From Pseudomonadota bacterium (GTDB taxonomy: Bacteria > Desulfobacterota > Binatia > Binatales > Binataceae): DNA of 64,000 bases. A program made the position numbers and the translations under genes. The stretch is taken from NCBI GenBank assembly GCA_021323945.1, contig JAJPKA010000005.1:31029-95028 (forward strand), written 5' to 3'. Within the stretch, counting starts at the first letter, position 1. Every line of letters begins with the position of its first letter. Of this stretch, positions 8,743 to 18,362 are shown one piece after another. The notes under the pieces are model-generated. The model saw only the letters and a list, made by a program, of their open reading frames with translations, did not search any database and was not told the origin of the DNA.

Positions 8743-11517
8743 TCAATGGCTGGATCCCTCCGGTGCCAAAGTGGCACCGAGTTTCTGCATCTCTGTGCCG
8801 AACCCCGCCCAATCACCCGCGCGCAAGGCCTGCAAGGCCCTGGTGTAATGCTCCGAAGCTGCAGTTAGCGATGTCGAGACGCGAGTAGTGTGGTCAGCCG
8901 CGGTTTCCGTGACTCGAGCCGCCACTCGATTCCCCGGGTTGCTGAGGGGACCCGTCTTTGCCACTACCGGCGGTGGTGCACCCGGCTGCCCCTTAAACAA
9001 AGCCGCCAAGGTCAGGTCAAGATTTTCTGCCATCACAGTGCGATCGCCATATGAAGCCAGGACGCGCCTTAGCTCCGGCAACTGCCCATTTTGTGCCCGA
9101 AGATACAGAGGCTCAACATAAAGCAGCGAATCTCCCACGGGAATCACCAGGAGATTGCCCAGAATCACCTTGGAGCCCATTTGATTCCACAACGACAGCT
9201 GCTGCGAAATCTCGGGATTCTGGTTGATGCGAGCCTGGATCTGGTAGGGACCATAGAACAGCTTGTCCTTGGAGAAAGCAAATTCAAACAGGTGGCCATA
9301 GTCACTGCCGTCACAGCGTGCAGCCATCCAGGCGATCATGTTGTCGCGCCCTTGAGGCACCATCGGCAGCATCAGGATATATTCCGCGTGCTGTTCGCCC
9401 GGTAATCGCATGATGACGTAGTACGGCTGCATCAGAGTGGTTTCGTCGGCGTAGTTTTCCTTGGGAAAAGTCCACAAATCCTCGCGGTTGTAGAAGACGG
9501 CCGGATCGGTCATGTGATAGGTCGCGTAGGTCTCGGCCTGAATCAGAAAGAAATCCTCAGGGTAGCGGATGTGCAAGCGCAACTGAGGCGGCATGTCGCG
9601 CAGAGGCTTGAACATCCCCGGATATATCCGTTCCCACGTCTGGATCACAGGGTCATCAGGATCAGCGACGTAGAATTGTGTGTCACCGTCGTATGCGTTC
9701 ACCACGACCTTTACTGAATTGCGGATGTAATTGATCCCAAGGGAGTTGCGCTGGGAGTAAGGATAATGATCACTGACGGTATAAGTGTCGATTATCCAGT
9801 ACAGGCGGCCATCATGCACGACCAAATACGGATCGTGATCCTGGTTAAGAAATGGAGCCAGCCGTGCCACCCGGTCGACAATATTGCGTCGAAACAAAAT
9901 TCGACTGCCAGACACAATATTCTGGGTAACTAGGAGATTGACATCGCGGTAATAGTAAGCGAAGAGCAGGCGACGCCAGATGCCGCTGAGCGGCACCCCA
10001 CCTGACCCTTTGTAGTAATCAAACACGTTGTCATTGCCGCGCGGATAATCGAACTCCGGCGTCCGTGCTTTGACAATGACATAGTTGTCAGGAAGCGTAC
10101 CGTAGTAGATTGCGGGCTGGGTCACTTTGAGGCCGATACTCGATTCCGGAGGGATGTTTTTGATGTAGAGTACGGGAAGACCTTCGGGGTCCTTGGTGTT
10201 GACAGGACTCATTACCAGACCGTAACCGTGCGTGAATTTAAGATGTCGGTTGACCCAGGTCTGGGCGGTTTCCGGCAACAGTTCCACGTTAAGCTCACGC
10301 GCTGACAGCATTACCTCGGTCTCATTATCGCCGATCCAGTAACGATCAATGTCGACGTCCTGAAACGCATAATAGAGACGAATCTCCTGAAGTTGCTGAT
10401 AGGTTGCGATCAGAGGGCGTGGATCCCACAGCCGGATATTTCTGATGGTGGCGGAATCCTGCTCGTGAGTGGCGGGCGTCAAGCGCCCGCTGCCAACAAA
10501 TGGCCTCACGTCGACCCCGTCGATTTGATAGGCGCGCCGTGTCAACTGGATGTTGCGTTCGAGGTATGGCTCTTCGATTCGAAGTTCGTCCGGCTTAACC
10601 CACAGCCGTTCGATCATGGGCTGCAATAGACTGAGACTAATCGAGGGCAGGAACACCATCAGCAAGGCGGCTACAGGCATTCGCACGCCGCGCTCGCCGA
10701 CATTGGCAGCGCACACGAACGAAGCCGCCACCGCCAAGGCGACCAACACCCAAAGCCCGGGTTTCCATAGCACCTGATCGACGTAACGAAGGCCGAAAAC
10801 GATGCCGTTGGAATGCAAAGTCAGCTCATAACGGGCCAGCCAATAGTTCATCGCTCGCTGGAGAAAGAACAAGGCCAGAAGCACCGATGCATGAGCTGCA
10901 CAGCCGCGGCTCACATAGGGGGGAGATTCGCGGAAGTCTATACCTCCGCGCGCCCAGTAGACTGCGGCCCCGACCGCCGTGGCCAACACCAGGACAGTCA
11001 AGAAGAAGTCGCGCAGTTCCTCCCAGAACGGCAACTGAAATACATAAAAGCCGATGTCACGCCCAAATGCGGGTTCCGTGAAGCCAAAAGGAACACCGTT
11101 CCAGGCTTTCAGATAGACATCCCAGCTCGACGCTTCCCCCTGCGCCACAAACACCGCCAAGATGGCGGCAACAACTACTACTATCGCCTTCCATGGTACG
11201 CGGTCGCCCAAAGAGCGAATCAGCTCCGGGAGGGTGACCTCGGTGACCTGGTCGCCCCGTCGCACGACGTGAAGCCGCTCGCGATCATGGCTGAGCCTGA
11301 GCGCCACCAAGCCGCTTACTGCTATGGCGCCGAAGGTAATGAGCCAGATGCTCAGAAAAATTGCGACCTCCGCTGCCAGAGTGATAGTGAATACCCGCCG
11401 GTAGCCCAGTGAGGTAAACCACATCAGGTCTACCAACAGGCCGTCGGCGATGGTCAGGCCGATCAGCGCCAGGGCGATGATCGCCGCGGCGCCTACCAGC
11501 AGTAATCGTGTGCGCAT
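8743..11517 (-). CDS. UPF0182 family large membrane protein
   Basis: A 924-residue member of UPF0182 (COG1615). The N-terminal third has about seven hydrophobic segments, for example LLLVGAAAIIALALIGLTIADG and AEVAIFLSIWLITFGAIAVSGL. A large, probably extracytoplasmic domain follows, with the family-typical stretches PATHEQDSATIRNIRLWD and YYKGSGGVPLSG. The function of the family is unknown. The ORF track begins at a TTG (11547) that overlaps the preceding gene; the ATG at 11517 places the start 14 bases after that gene's stop, and no clear ribosome site decides it. It is probably co-transcribed with the DUF1232 gene. Confidence 0.9.
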   Translation of the reverse strand: MRTRLLLVGAAAIIALALIGLTIADGLLVDLMWFTSLGYRRVFTITLAAEVAIFLSIWLITFGAIAVSGLVALRLSHDRERLHVVRRGDQVTEVTLPELIRSLGDRVPWKAIVVVVAAILAVFVAQGEASSWDVYLKAWNGVPFGFTEPAFGRDIGFYVFQLPFWEELRDFFLTVLVLATAVGAAVYWARGGIDFRESPPYVSRGCAAHASVLLALFFLQRAMNYWLARYELTLHSNGIVFGLRYVDQVLWKPGLWVLVALAVAASFVCAANVGERGVRMPVAALLMVFLPSISLSLLQPMIERLWVKPDELRIEEPYLERNIQLTRRAYQIDGVDVRPFVGSGRLTPATHEQDSATIRNIRLWDPRPLIATYQQLQEIRLYYAFQDVDIDRYWIGDNETEVMLSARELNVELLPETAQTWVNRHLKFTHGYGLVMSPVNTKDPEGLPVLYIKNIPPESSIGLKVTQPAIYYGTLPDNYVIVKARTPEFDYPRGNDNVFDYYKGSGGVPLSGIWRRLLFAYYYRDVNLLVTQNIVSGSRILFRRNIVDRVARLAPFLNQDHDPYLVVHDGRLYWIIDTYTVSDHYPYSQRNSLGINYIRNSVKVVVNAYDGDTQFYVADPDDPVIQTWERIYPGMFKPLRDMPPQLRLHIRYPEDFFLIQAETYATYHMTDPAVFYNREDLWTFPKENYADETTLMQPYYVIMRLPGEQHAEYILMLPMVPQGRDNMIAWMAARCDGSDYGHLFEFAFSKDKLFYGPYQIQARINQNPEISQQLSLWNQMGSKVILGNLLVIPVGDSLLYVEPLYLRAQNGQLPELRRVLASYGDRTVMAENLDLTLAALFKGQPGAPPPVVAKTGPLSNPGNRVAARVTETAADHTTRVSTSLTAASEHYTRALQALRAGDWAGFGTEMQKLGATLAPEGSSH

Positions 11518-11530
11518 GGAAACTCTGCTG

Positions 11531-11845
11531 TTATTGCCGCCGAGCAACGCGCGTCACATGTTCGCGCACCACCTCGGGGGGACACAGCCAGATAAACACT
11601 TTGAGCGAAATAAAGATGACCAGCAACCAATCCAGTTCCCCGACCAAAGGAACCAGATCAAGTTCGAGCGCCGGCGGTGTAACCAATAACAACAGTCCCA
11701 AGAAAGGCACGGCCTTGGCAAGTAGCGGGACCCGCGGGTCCTTCATGAGCCGATAAAAAACCCTGAGGAAACTCGGTAGGTGGCTGACGAAGCCGCCAAC
11801 CCGAGTTGGGCTCAACAAGTGCATCCGCAAAAAGGTCCGAAACAC
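11531..11845 (-). CDS. DUF1232 (YkvA-like) small membrane protein
   Basis: About 104 residues with a GTG start; an ATG at 11824 is an alternative. The core DPRVPLLAKAVPFLGLLLLVTPPALELDLVPLVGELDWLLVIFISLKVF matches the DUF1232 pattern of two short membrane helices around a P-(x)-D-(x)-hP-x-xG-xLDD-type motif. The family function is unknown. It is directly upstream of the UPF0182 gene on the same strand and divergent from the decarboxylase gene at 11944. The roughly 100-base divergent gap should hold both promoters. Confidence 0.78.
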   Translation of the reverse strand: MFRTFLRMHLLSPTRVGGFVSHLPSFLRVFYRLMKDPRVPLLAKAVPFLGLLLLVTPPALELDLVPLVGELDWLLVIFISLKVFIWLCPPEVVREHVTRVARRQ

Positions 11846-11943
11846 ATCCTTAACTGTATCATATCCTGGGCCAGGAGATTATACGGGAAAAGGGACTCAC
11901 TGCAGCTTTTCCGCTACAATAGGCCATAGGGAGGTGCTGCTGG

Positions 11944-13644
11944 ATGAAGCGGCGCATGACGCTCGGCGATTTTCTGGTGGCTTACCTGCGCAAAATCGGC
12001 GTTCGCCACGTCTTCGGAATTCCCGGTGACCTCGCTCTCAAACTCTTCTTCGCCTTCGGCCGCAAACAAGACCTCCACGTCCATACCCTTTCCCATGAAC
12101 CAGGTGTGGGTTTTGCTGCTGACGGTTATGCCCGCGCGACCGGCAAGATCGGTGTAGCCTGTGTAACCTACGGAGCCGGCGGTCACAACATGGTCAATCC
12201 AGTGGCAGGCTCGTTTTCTGAGCGTGTGCCATTGCTCGTATTTTCCGGCGGTCCCGGAGAGGAGGAGCGCAAACTCGGCACCCTAATCCATCACCAGGCA
12301 CGCGAAATTGAATCGCAGCACCGAATCTACCAGGAAGTCACCTGCGCCTCGCGCGTTATTACAGACCCGCGCGACGCTGCCCAGCAAGTTCACGAGGTCG
12401 TTTGCACGGTTTGGGCAGAGCAGCGCCCGGGCTATATCGAGATTCACCGCGACATGGTCGACCGCGAAATCGAAGTGCCTGAGGAGTTGCTGGAAGAAAG
12501 CCATCTACGGTTTTACGACTCCGATGCACGACGGGTCGAAGAGGCCGCCCGCGAAACAGCAGCGATGTTCAACGCAAGCCGTCACCCGGTCGTTATTGCC
12601 GGAATCGAAATCCATCGTTACAAAGCGACTCACGAACTGATTGAGTTGGCGGAAAAAATGGGCGCGCCGGTGCTCACCACGGTGCTCGGCAAAGGCGCGT
12701 TTCCGATGGATCATCCACTGCACATGGGCGTCCACATTGGTCCAATCAGCCCTCCTCCCATCGTTGCGAGGATGGACGAGGCGGATTTCGTGCTCAATCT
12801 CGGCTGTTTGCGAACTGACATGAATTTCGGCAACCGCCCGCCACAGATCATTCAGGAAAAGTCCGTCTGGGCGGTCGATCGGAAAGTCGATGTGAAATAT
12901 CACACCTATATTAACGTCGCTGTACGAGACTTCGTCCGTGCCCTACTTAAGCAGGAATTGCGCAAACATCGCGAGGTGGTAACCTACGCCAGCAATTTGA
13001 CCAACGGTCTGCCGCATTCCAATGGGGCAAGTGGTCCGGTCAAAGTCGCCGAGCTGCTCCACGCGGTTAATGATTTTATCGCCGAAAACCGCCACTACAT
13101 GGTGGTCGCAGAATCGGGCGACATGATGTTTGGCGGCCTTGATCTAAAGGTACCCCGCGAGGGTCTCTATCTTGCTCAAGGCTTCTATGCGTCGATGGGG
13201 TTTGCTGTTCCCGCCGCCATCGGTGCTCAGTTGGGCTGCGGGTTGCGGCCGCTAGTGCTGTGCGGCGATGGTGGCTTTCAAATGACCGGCCCGGAGATCT
13301 CACACTGTCCCCGGCTGCGCACCAACCCCATCGTTTTGGTCGTCAATAACGGGGGCTGGGGGATTTTTCGGCCGATCGCTTCAGACCGACGCGACCTCCT
13401 GGAGATCCCTCCCTGGCCTTACGCACGCCTTGCTCAGGACTGGGGCGGAGTGGGCTTCGAAGCCTCCAGCAGCGCTGAGTTGCGAAGCGCGTTGCGAGCA
13501 GCTCATCAAAGTGACACTTTCGCCGTTATCGACGTGCACGTCGACCGCGATGATCTGTCACCGGTCACTGTCAAGTATATCAAGGCCGCGGCTAAACGCT
13601 CGCAACCGGCACCATCAGAACGCAAATCCAGCTCGGCTCGATAG
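11944..13644 (+). CDS. thiamine-diphosphate enzyme, phenylpyruvate/indolepyruvate decarboxylase-like
   Basis: A 566-residue ThDP enzyme with the three usual domains. The N-terminal PYR domain carries the activating Glu in HEPGVGFAADGYARATG and the decarboxylase-like GAGGHNMVNPVAGSFSE stretch. The C-terminal PP domain carries the ThDP/Mg motif GDGGFQM...VVNNGGWG. The pattern fits 2-keto acid decarboxylases of the phenylpyruvate/indolepyruvate type better than acetolactate synthase, but substrate specificity is an inference. A strong GGGAGG site precedes the ATG. An acyl-CoA synthetase gene starts five bases after its stop, so the pair is surely one operon and may turn a keto acid into an acyl-CoA through an aldehyde and acid. 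Confidence 0.82.
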   Translation: MKRRMTLGDFLVAYLRKIGVRHVFGIPGDLALKLFFAFGRKQDLHVHTLSHEPGVGFAADGYARATGKIGVACVTYGAGGHNMVNPVAGSFSERVPLLVFSGGPGEEERKLGTLIHHQAREIESQHRIYQEVTCASRVITDPRDAAQQVHEVVCTVWAEQRPGYIEIHRDMVDREIEVPEELLEESHLRFYDSDARRVEEAARETAAMFNASRHPVVIAGIEIHRYKATHELIELAEKMGAPVLTTVLGKGAFPMDHPLHMGVHIGPISPPPIVARMDEADFVLNLGCLRTDMNFGNRPPQIIQEKSVWAVDRKVDVKYHTYINVAVRDFVRALLKQELRKHREVVTYASNLTNGLPHSNGASGPVKVAELLHAVNDFIAENRHYMVVAESGDMMFGGLDLKVPREGLYLAQGFYASMGFAVPAAIGAQLGCGLRPLVLCGDGGFQMTGPEISHCPRLRTNPIVLVVNNGGWGIFRPIASDRRDLLEIPPWPYARLAQDWGGVGFEASSSAELRSALRAAHQSDTFAVIDVHVDRDDLSPVTVKYIKAAAKRSQPAPSERKSSSAR

Positions 13645-13649
13645 CTACA

Positions 13650-15266
13650 ATGGGCAGATACGAAGATTTGTCGGCGAATTTCCAATGGAATACCCCGCCC
13701 GAGTTTAATTTCGGTGAAGTGATCGACGGTTTTGCCACAGAGCCCGCGCGGGTCGCATTGCTCTGGGAGGATCAGAACGGCAACCGGGCGCGCCTGACTT
13801 TCCGCGACATTTCGCAGCAGTCAAACCGCGTCGCCAACGTGTTGACAGGCCTTGGCGTCCGGCGTGGGGACCCCGTCATGATCATCCTGCCACGAATTCC
13901 GCTCTGGCAGTGTGCCTACATCGGTGCGCTCAAGGCCGGCGCTATGGTAATCCCGTGTGTTTCGATGCTGCGGGAAAAGGATTTAACCTACCGAGCCAAC
14001 CATTCTGGCGCTACTACAGTCATAGCGGGGATTGACAATGCCGAAATGATCGGTGACCTGCGCGCCCAGTGTCCATCATTGCGACATTTCCTGATGGTAG
14101 GGAGAGCTCAGTCGGGATGGATCAGCCTCCAGGAGGCGATGAATCAGGCGTCGACCAACTTCAATTCGGTCAAGACTCGCGCCGATGAACCCGCGATTTG
14201 CTATTACACCTCGGGCACTACAAAAGAACCAAAGGCGGTGCTGCATGGGCACGCCTACACTTTCGCCCATCAATTCACCGGCTCCGTTTGGCTTGACTTG
14301 AAGCCCTCCGACATCCATTGGACCACCTCCGATACCGGCTGGGCGAAGGCCGCCTACGGTGTCCTGTTCGGTCCATGGATGAATGGAGTGACGGTCTTTA
14401 TGTACAACGGACGGTTTGAGCCGGCCAAGGAGCTGGAGCTGCTTCAACGATACCGGATCAGCACATTTTGTGCACCGCCAACAGAATTTCGAATGCTCGT
14501 CAAAGAAGACCTTACCAAAGTCAAGCTCCCGGCCCTGCGTCATTGTGCCGCTGCTGGCGAGCCGTTGAATCCTGAGGTTATCGAAATCTGGCGCGAGCAT
14601 TTCGGTATCACTATTCACGACGGCTACGGTCAAACCGAGACAACACTCGTTGCTGCAAATATTCCTGGTGTCGAGATTCGCCCTGGCTCGATGGGTCGAC
14701 CATTTCTTGGACTGGATGTGCGAGTGTTGGATGATGAGCTTAATGAATGTCCTATCAACCAGGTCGGCCAAATAGCAGTGCGGGTGAAACCCATTCGGCC
14801 GCCTTCCATCATGCTCGAGTATTGGCAAAATCCCGAAGAGAACGCTGCTGTCCACCGGGGAGACTTCTATCTCACAGGCGACCAGGCCTATCGCGATCGT
14901 GATGGCTACCTGTGGTTTGTGGGGCGGGCCGACGACGTTATCACCTCGGCAGGTTACCGGATCGGGCCGTTTGAGGTAGAGAGTGCCCTACTGGAACATC
15001 CGGCAGTGATGGAATCGGCCGTAGTCGCCAGTCCCGACCCAGACCGGGGAGCGATCGTCAAAGCGTTTGTGCGCTGCAAGCCCGGTGTCACACCGGACAA
15101 GCGGCTCGCTCAAGAGCTTCAGGATCACGTCAAACGGATTACCGCTCCTTACAAATACCCGCGCGAAATCGAATTCGTCGACGACCTGCCCAAGACGGTT
15201 AGTGGCAAGATTCGCCGTGTCGAGCTGCGACGACTCGAAGAACAAAGAAAGGCTGCTCGTCGCTAA
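13650..15266 (+). CDS. AMP-binding acyl-CoA synthetase (ACSM-like)
   Basis: A 538-residue adenylate-forming ligase. Visible motifs are the P-loop YYTSGTTKEPKAVLH (about residue 185), HDGYGQTET (A5, about 325), YLTGDQAYRDRDGYLWFVGRADDVI (A7-A8, about 410), and the catalytic Lys in KTVSGKIRR near the C-terminus. The layout and PSDIHWTTSDTGWAK resemble medium-chain and aromatic acyl-CoA synthetases (ACSM/benzoate type) that form an acyl-AMP then an acyl-CoA. It is coupled to the decarboxylase-like gene immediately upstream. The true substrate is unknown, and an arylacetate or short branched acid would fit the neighbour. Confidence 0.88.
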   Translation: MGRYEDLSANFQWNTPPEFNFGEVIDGFATEPARVALLWEDQNGNRARLTFRDISQQSNRVANVLTGLGVRRGDPVMIILPRIPLWQCAYIGALKAGAMVIPCVSMLREKDLTYRANHSGATTVIAGIDNAEMIGDLRAQCPSLRHFLMVGRAQSGWISLQEAMNQASTNFNSVKTRADEPAICYYTSGTTKEPKAVLHGHAYTFAHQFTGSVWLDLKPSDIHWTTSDTGWAKAAYGVLFGPWMNGVTVFMYNGRFEPAKELELLQRYRISTFCAPPTEFRMLVKEDLTKVKLPALRHCAAAGEPLNPEVIEIWREHFGITIHDGYGQTETTLVAANIPGVEIRPGSMGRPFLGLDVRVLDDELNECPINQVGQIAVRVKPIRPPSIMLEYWQNPEENAAVHRGDFYLTGDQAYRDRDGYLWFVGRADDVITSAGYRIGPFEVESALLEHPAVMESAVVASPDPDRGAIVKAFVRCKPGVTPDKRLAQELQDHVKRITAPYKYPREIEFVDDLPKTVSGKIRRVELRRLEEQRKAARR

Positions 15267-15562
15267 TACCATAAACATAAACCGGTCGGAGCACGACGAA
15301 CATCGGTGTCGAAAGCTTCGCTTGGAAAGGCTGGGAAAACCGGAACATCCCTTCGTCGTTAGCTACCCCAATACTACCCGCAGTGCGGATCCTGCGAGCG
15401 GTGTGTGCGAACCACCATTTAGCTGGTGCGGCCATCATTGATGCTGTAGTGGTCTAAAAGAATAGAATTCGTTGTAACGATCAACCACTTCGCTACATGG
15501 CACACCCTACGCCTTGACACAGCACTGAGCTGCCGTATGGCTTTTCTGCCGAGTGAATTAGA

Positions 15563-16288
15563 CTATTCCTTGGGCTTGCCGGTATTCGGATCGAGCTGTA
15601 GCCTGGCAGTCGAAAAAGGAGAAATAAACGCACGCGACGGCTCCGGCAGCCAATTCATGAACTTGACTTCGGCAAAATTGCCGGCAATTTGAATTCCCGA
15701 AAGGGCTGCATTGTCAATTCGCACTCGGTGAAAAAACTTGAGATCGAGGCCGAGGAAATAACAAAGCACGGTACGAATAATGTCGCCGTGCGAGACGAAC
15801 AGTATGCGGCATCCCGGATGAGCTTCGATCGCTCGATGCACGGCAGCGACCCCACGGGCTTGCACATCCGGAATCGTCTCGCCACCGGGAGTGGGATAAT
15901 TTACCGGCGATTCACGGTACACTGCGTAATGCGGATCATTGACCAATTCCTTATAGGTCATTCCCTCCCATCGGCCGTACGAAACCTCGGCGATCGCTGG
16001 GTCCTCGGTGATTTCGATTCCCCCGATTGCGCTGGCAACAATTTCCGCTGTCTGGCGTGCCCGAATCAACGGGCTGGTGACGATCAAATCGGGCTGTAAG
16101 GACCGCGCCAGAAGAGTCGCCGCCTGCACTTGAGCACGGCCGTTCTCGCTCAGTTCTACTGGATTACGCCCCATCACGCGACCTTCGCGATTCCAGTGAG
16201 TCTCCCCGTGTCTCATCAGGATCGCCGTCCCGTGCAAATTGTTGGGCTCACTCAGTTTCTGCGCCACGTAGAAGGGGCCCAAGGCCAT
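15563..16288 (-). CDS. histidine phosphatase superfamily protein
   Basis: A 241-residue phosphoglycerate-mutase-like phosphatase. The phosphohistidine motif is LMRHGETHWNREG near residue 25. The Arg and Glu of the pocket are in SPLIRARQTAEI and VSYGRWEG, and the second His is in LFVSHGD near 165. Family members dephosphorylate small metabolites (alpha-ribazole phosphate, phosphoglycerate, phosphosugars). It is the last gene in the minus-strand group thiC-bcp-rhodanese/E1. A role on a thiamine or cobamide intermediate is possible but only inferred from context. No signal peptide is visible. The ATG at 16288 is the natural start. Confidence 0.87.
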   Translation of the reverse strand: MALGPFYVAQKLSEPNNLHGTAILMRHGETHWNREGRVMGRNPVELSENGRAQVQAATLLARSLQPDLIVTSPLIRARQTAEIVASAIGGIEITEDPAIAEVSYGRWEGMTYKELVNDPHYAVYRESPVNYPTPGGETIPDVQARGVAAVHRAIEAHPGCRILFVSHGDIIRTVLCYFLGLDLKFFHRVRIDNAALSGIQIAGNFAEVKFMNWLPEPSRAFISPFSTARLQLDPNTGKPKE

Positions 16289-16501
16289 GGTCTCACCGAT
16301 CTAAACCCACATGCTTTTCGGCAGCGTCAGGGATGTCTGCAGCCACAAAGCCTCAAGAAACCGGCCACGCCCTTGCACCGGCTGATGCAAAAGCGTTGAT
16401 AACTACCTCCTCGCTGAAACGTCACAGGCGGGGCTTTCCCGCCTCCCCACGGCAGCATGGTTACCCTTCAATTCCACTGGCGCGGCTGCGCCCATTTGTC
16501 C

Positions 16502-17725
16502 TCAACGACCAGCCGCAGCGGCGGTGTGGCTGTTTGCCGCCGCAGCCCCATTTGGCGCTGCGGCAAGTCCACAAAATGCTTCGTAATCAATCAGGCTGGT
16601 TTGCGTTGGATGTTCGCTGCATACTGGGCAATCAGGATTGCGCCGAATCTTGAGAATTCGCACATAATCGGCCGATAACGTGTCAAAGTAGACCATTCTG
16701 CCAATGAGTGGCTTGCCTACGCCCAATAGCAGCTTAATTGCTTCCAACGCCTCAATCGATCCGATTATGCCGGGTAGTGCGCCCAGCACGCCAGCCTCGG
16801 CACAAGATGGAGCCATGTCTGGCGGCGCCGGCTCCGGATAGAGACATCGATAACAGGGTCCTCCTGCCGCGGGGTAGAAGACGGTCGCGTTGCCCTCGAA
16901 TCGGAAGATCGCACCGTCCACCAACGGCTTTTTGGCAAAAACGCATGCGTCATTGATAAGGTAGCGGGTAGGAAAATTATCACCGCAGTTGACGATTACG
17001 TCGTAATCTTTGATTACTTCAAGAGCGTTTTCCGAACTCAGCCTAAGATCATGCCTGACAACCTTGATTCCGGGATTGATAGCATTGATCTGTTTCTGCG
17101 CAGATTCGGTTTTCGGTGTGCCGACCCGATCGACCGTATGGATGATTTGCCGTTGCAAGTTGGAGAGGTCCACTACATCGAAGTCGACTAAGCCAATCGT
17201 CCCGACCCCGGCAGCTGCCAGATAAAGGGCCGAAGGTGAGCCGAGCGCCCCGGTGCCGAGGATTAATACTTTCGAATCAAGCAGTTTCGCCTGTCCCTTC
17301 TCGCCTACTTCTGGAATTACGAAGTGCCGCGAGTAGCGCGTTACCTCATCGGGCGTAAAGGAGCGTTCCGCTGTGAACGGCAGGCCTCGGTCCTTCCAGG
17401 CATTAAAGCCGCCGTTGAGGTTGAAGACGTTCTCATATCCGAGTTCGCGCAACGAACGCGCCGCCAATAGCGAGCGAGTGCCTGATGCACACTGCAGAAT
17501 TATAGGCGTGCGGCGATCGGGTACTTTCTCCTCGATTCGTAATTCGAGGAACCCGCGGGGAATACCGATCGCTTGTGGAATATGGCCCTGTCGCCACTCA
17601 TCACTTTCGCGGACATCGATTAGCACCGTCCCCGGCTGTTCGAGCATCCGGAGCGCTTCATCTATATCGATTTGCTTAATTGCGGAACGGGCCTCGTCAA
17701 GAATATTTTTCGACGTTTTTGCCAT
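16502..17725 (-). CDS. rhodanese-MoeB/ThiF fusion (E1-like sulfur-carrier adenylyltransferase)
   Basis: About 407 residues. The N-terminal rhodanese domain (about 15-110) has VLIDVRESDEWRQGHIP and the persulfide loop CASGTRS. The E1-like domain follows, with the nucleotide loop LILGTGALGSP, the zinc pairs CYRC and CPVC, and the catalytic-Cys region APSCAEAGVLG. Such proteins adenylate the C-terminus of MoaD, ThiS or CysO and pass sulfur to it. Rhodanese usually sits at the C-terminus (MOCS3/Uba4 order); here it is at the N-terminus. The track starts 14 codons earlier (17767); I prefer ATG 17725. The position downstream of thiC hints at a thiamine role. Confidence 0.9.
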   Translation of the reverse strand: MAKTSKNILDEARSAIKQIDIDEALRMLEQPGTVLIDVRESDEWRQGHIPQAIGIPRGFLELRIEEKVPDRRTPIILQCASGTRSLLAARSLRELGYENVFNLNGGFNAWKDRGLPFTAERSFTPDEVTRYSRHFVIPEVGEKGQAKLLDSKVLILGTGALGSPSALYLAAAGVGTIGLVDFDVVDLSNLQRQIIHTVDRVGTPKTESAQKQINAINPGIKVVRHDLRLSSENALEVIKDYDVIVNCGDNFPTRYLINDACVFAKKPLVDGAIFRFEGNATVFYPAAGGPCYRCLYPEPAPPDMAPSCAEAGVLGALPGIIGSIEALEAIKLLLGVGKPLIGRMVYFDTLSADYVRILKIRRNPDCPVCSEHPTQTSLIDYEAFCGLAAAPNGAAAANSHTAAAAGR

Positions 17726-17873
17726 TTTTTTGACCGCGCATGCGTTAGCGACGCCACAGCTTTGCATCGATGCTGCCGTGACTGGGTACCGGCTCGGCCA
17801 ACACCGATTGGCCTTGTAGCATGATAGCTATCACGCGCGCCTGTTGCATCAGAACCGGGTGCTCGAATCGAGG

Positions 17874-18362
17874 TCAGCCACCCAGCATTCGATGGGATTC
17901 GAGCAAGGTGCGGACGAAGTTCAACACCCGTTGCGCGTGACCGCGTGGCGTAACTTCAAGGAAGGAACGCACCAGACGCCCCTCGCGATCCAGCACAAAC
18001 GTGGCGCGTTGTGCCCGGCTACCTTCCAGCACGCCGAACGCGCGCGCGAATTCCCCATCGGTGTCGGCCAGGAGCGGGAAGGGAAAGCCATATTTTTGCG
18101 CGAATTCCCGGTGGGACTCCACCGAATCAGTGCTGACCCCGAGGACCACACAGTCCTGAGCGACAAATTGCTCGTGAAGCTCACCAAACTCCTTACCTTC
18201 GATGGTACATCCGGGAGTGTTGTCGCGTGGATAAAAATAGAGCACGACATTCATACCCCGGTAATCGGCCAGCCGCCGTGTCTGGCCATGCTGGTCCGGG
18301 AGGGCAAACTCCAAAAGGTGGCCTAACCCCTCGTTGCGAATCTCTTCAACCCGCGGCGGCAT
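17874..18362 (-). CDS. bcp: thioredoxin-dependent peroxiredoxin, BCP/PrxQ type
   Basis: A 162-residue cytosolic peroxiredoxin. The peroxidatic Cys is in YPRDNTPGCTIEGKEF. The partner Cys found five residues later in E. coli BCP is absent (Glu-Gly-Lys there), so it works as a 1-Cys type or uses the later Cys in VAQDCVVLG. The ORF track runs far upstream into thiC in another frame, but MPPRVEEIRNEGLGHLLEFALPDQ is the real beginning, which gives an ATG at 18362. This start overlaps the thiC stop by 17 bases, so the two genes are translationally close and in one operon. It reduces hydrogen peroxide and organic hydroperoxides. Confidence 0.92.
   Translation of the reverse strand: MPPRVEEIRNEGLGHLLEFALPDQHGQTRRLADYRGMNVVLYFYPRDNTPGCTIEGKEFGELHEQFVAQDCVVLGVSTDSVESHREFAQKYGFPFPLLADTDGEFARAFGVLEGSRAQRATFVLDREGRLVRSFLEVTPRGHAQRVLNFVRTLLESHRMLGG

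Noticed and set aside
14076-14855. 259-codon antisense ORF within the acyl-CoA synthetase
   Set aside because: Shadow ORF; the sense frame has all adenylation-domain motifs.
15511-15541. TTGACA-16-TATGGC promoter-like sequence on the plus strand
   Set aside because: The next gene is on the opposite strand and ends there, so a plus-strand promoter has no target.
17830-17880. tRNA-like GGGTGCTCGAATCGAGGTC
   Set aside because: The flanks do not pair into a T-arm, and no anticodon or acceptor stem is present.
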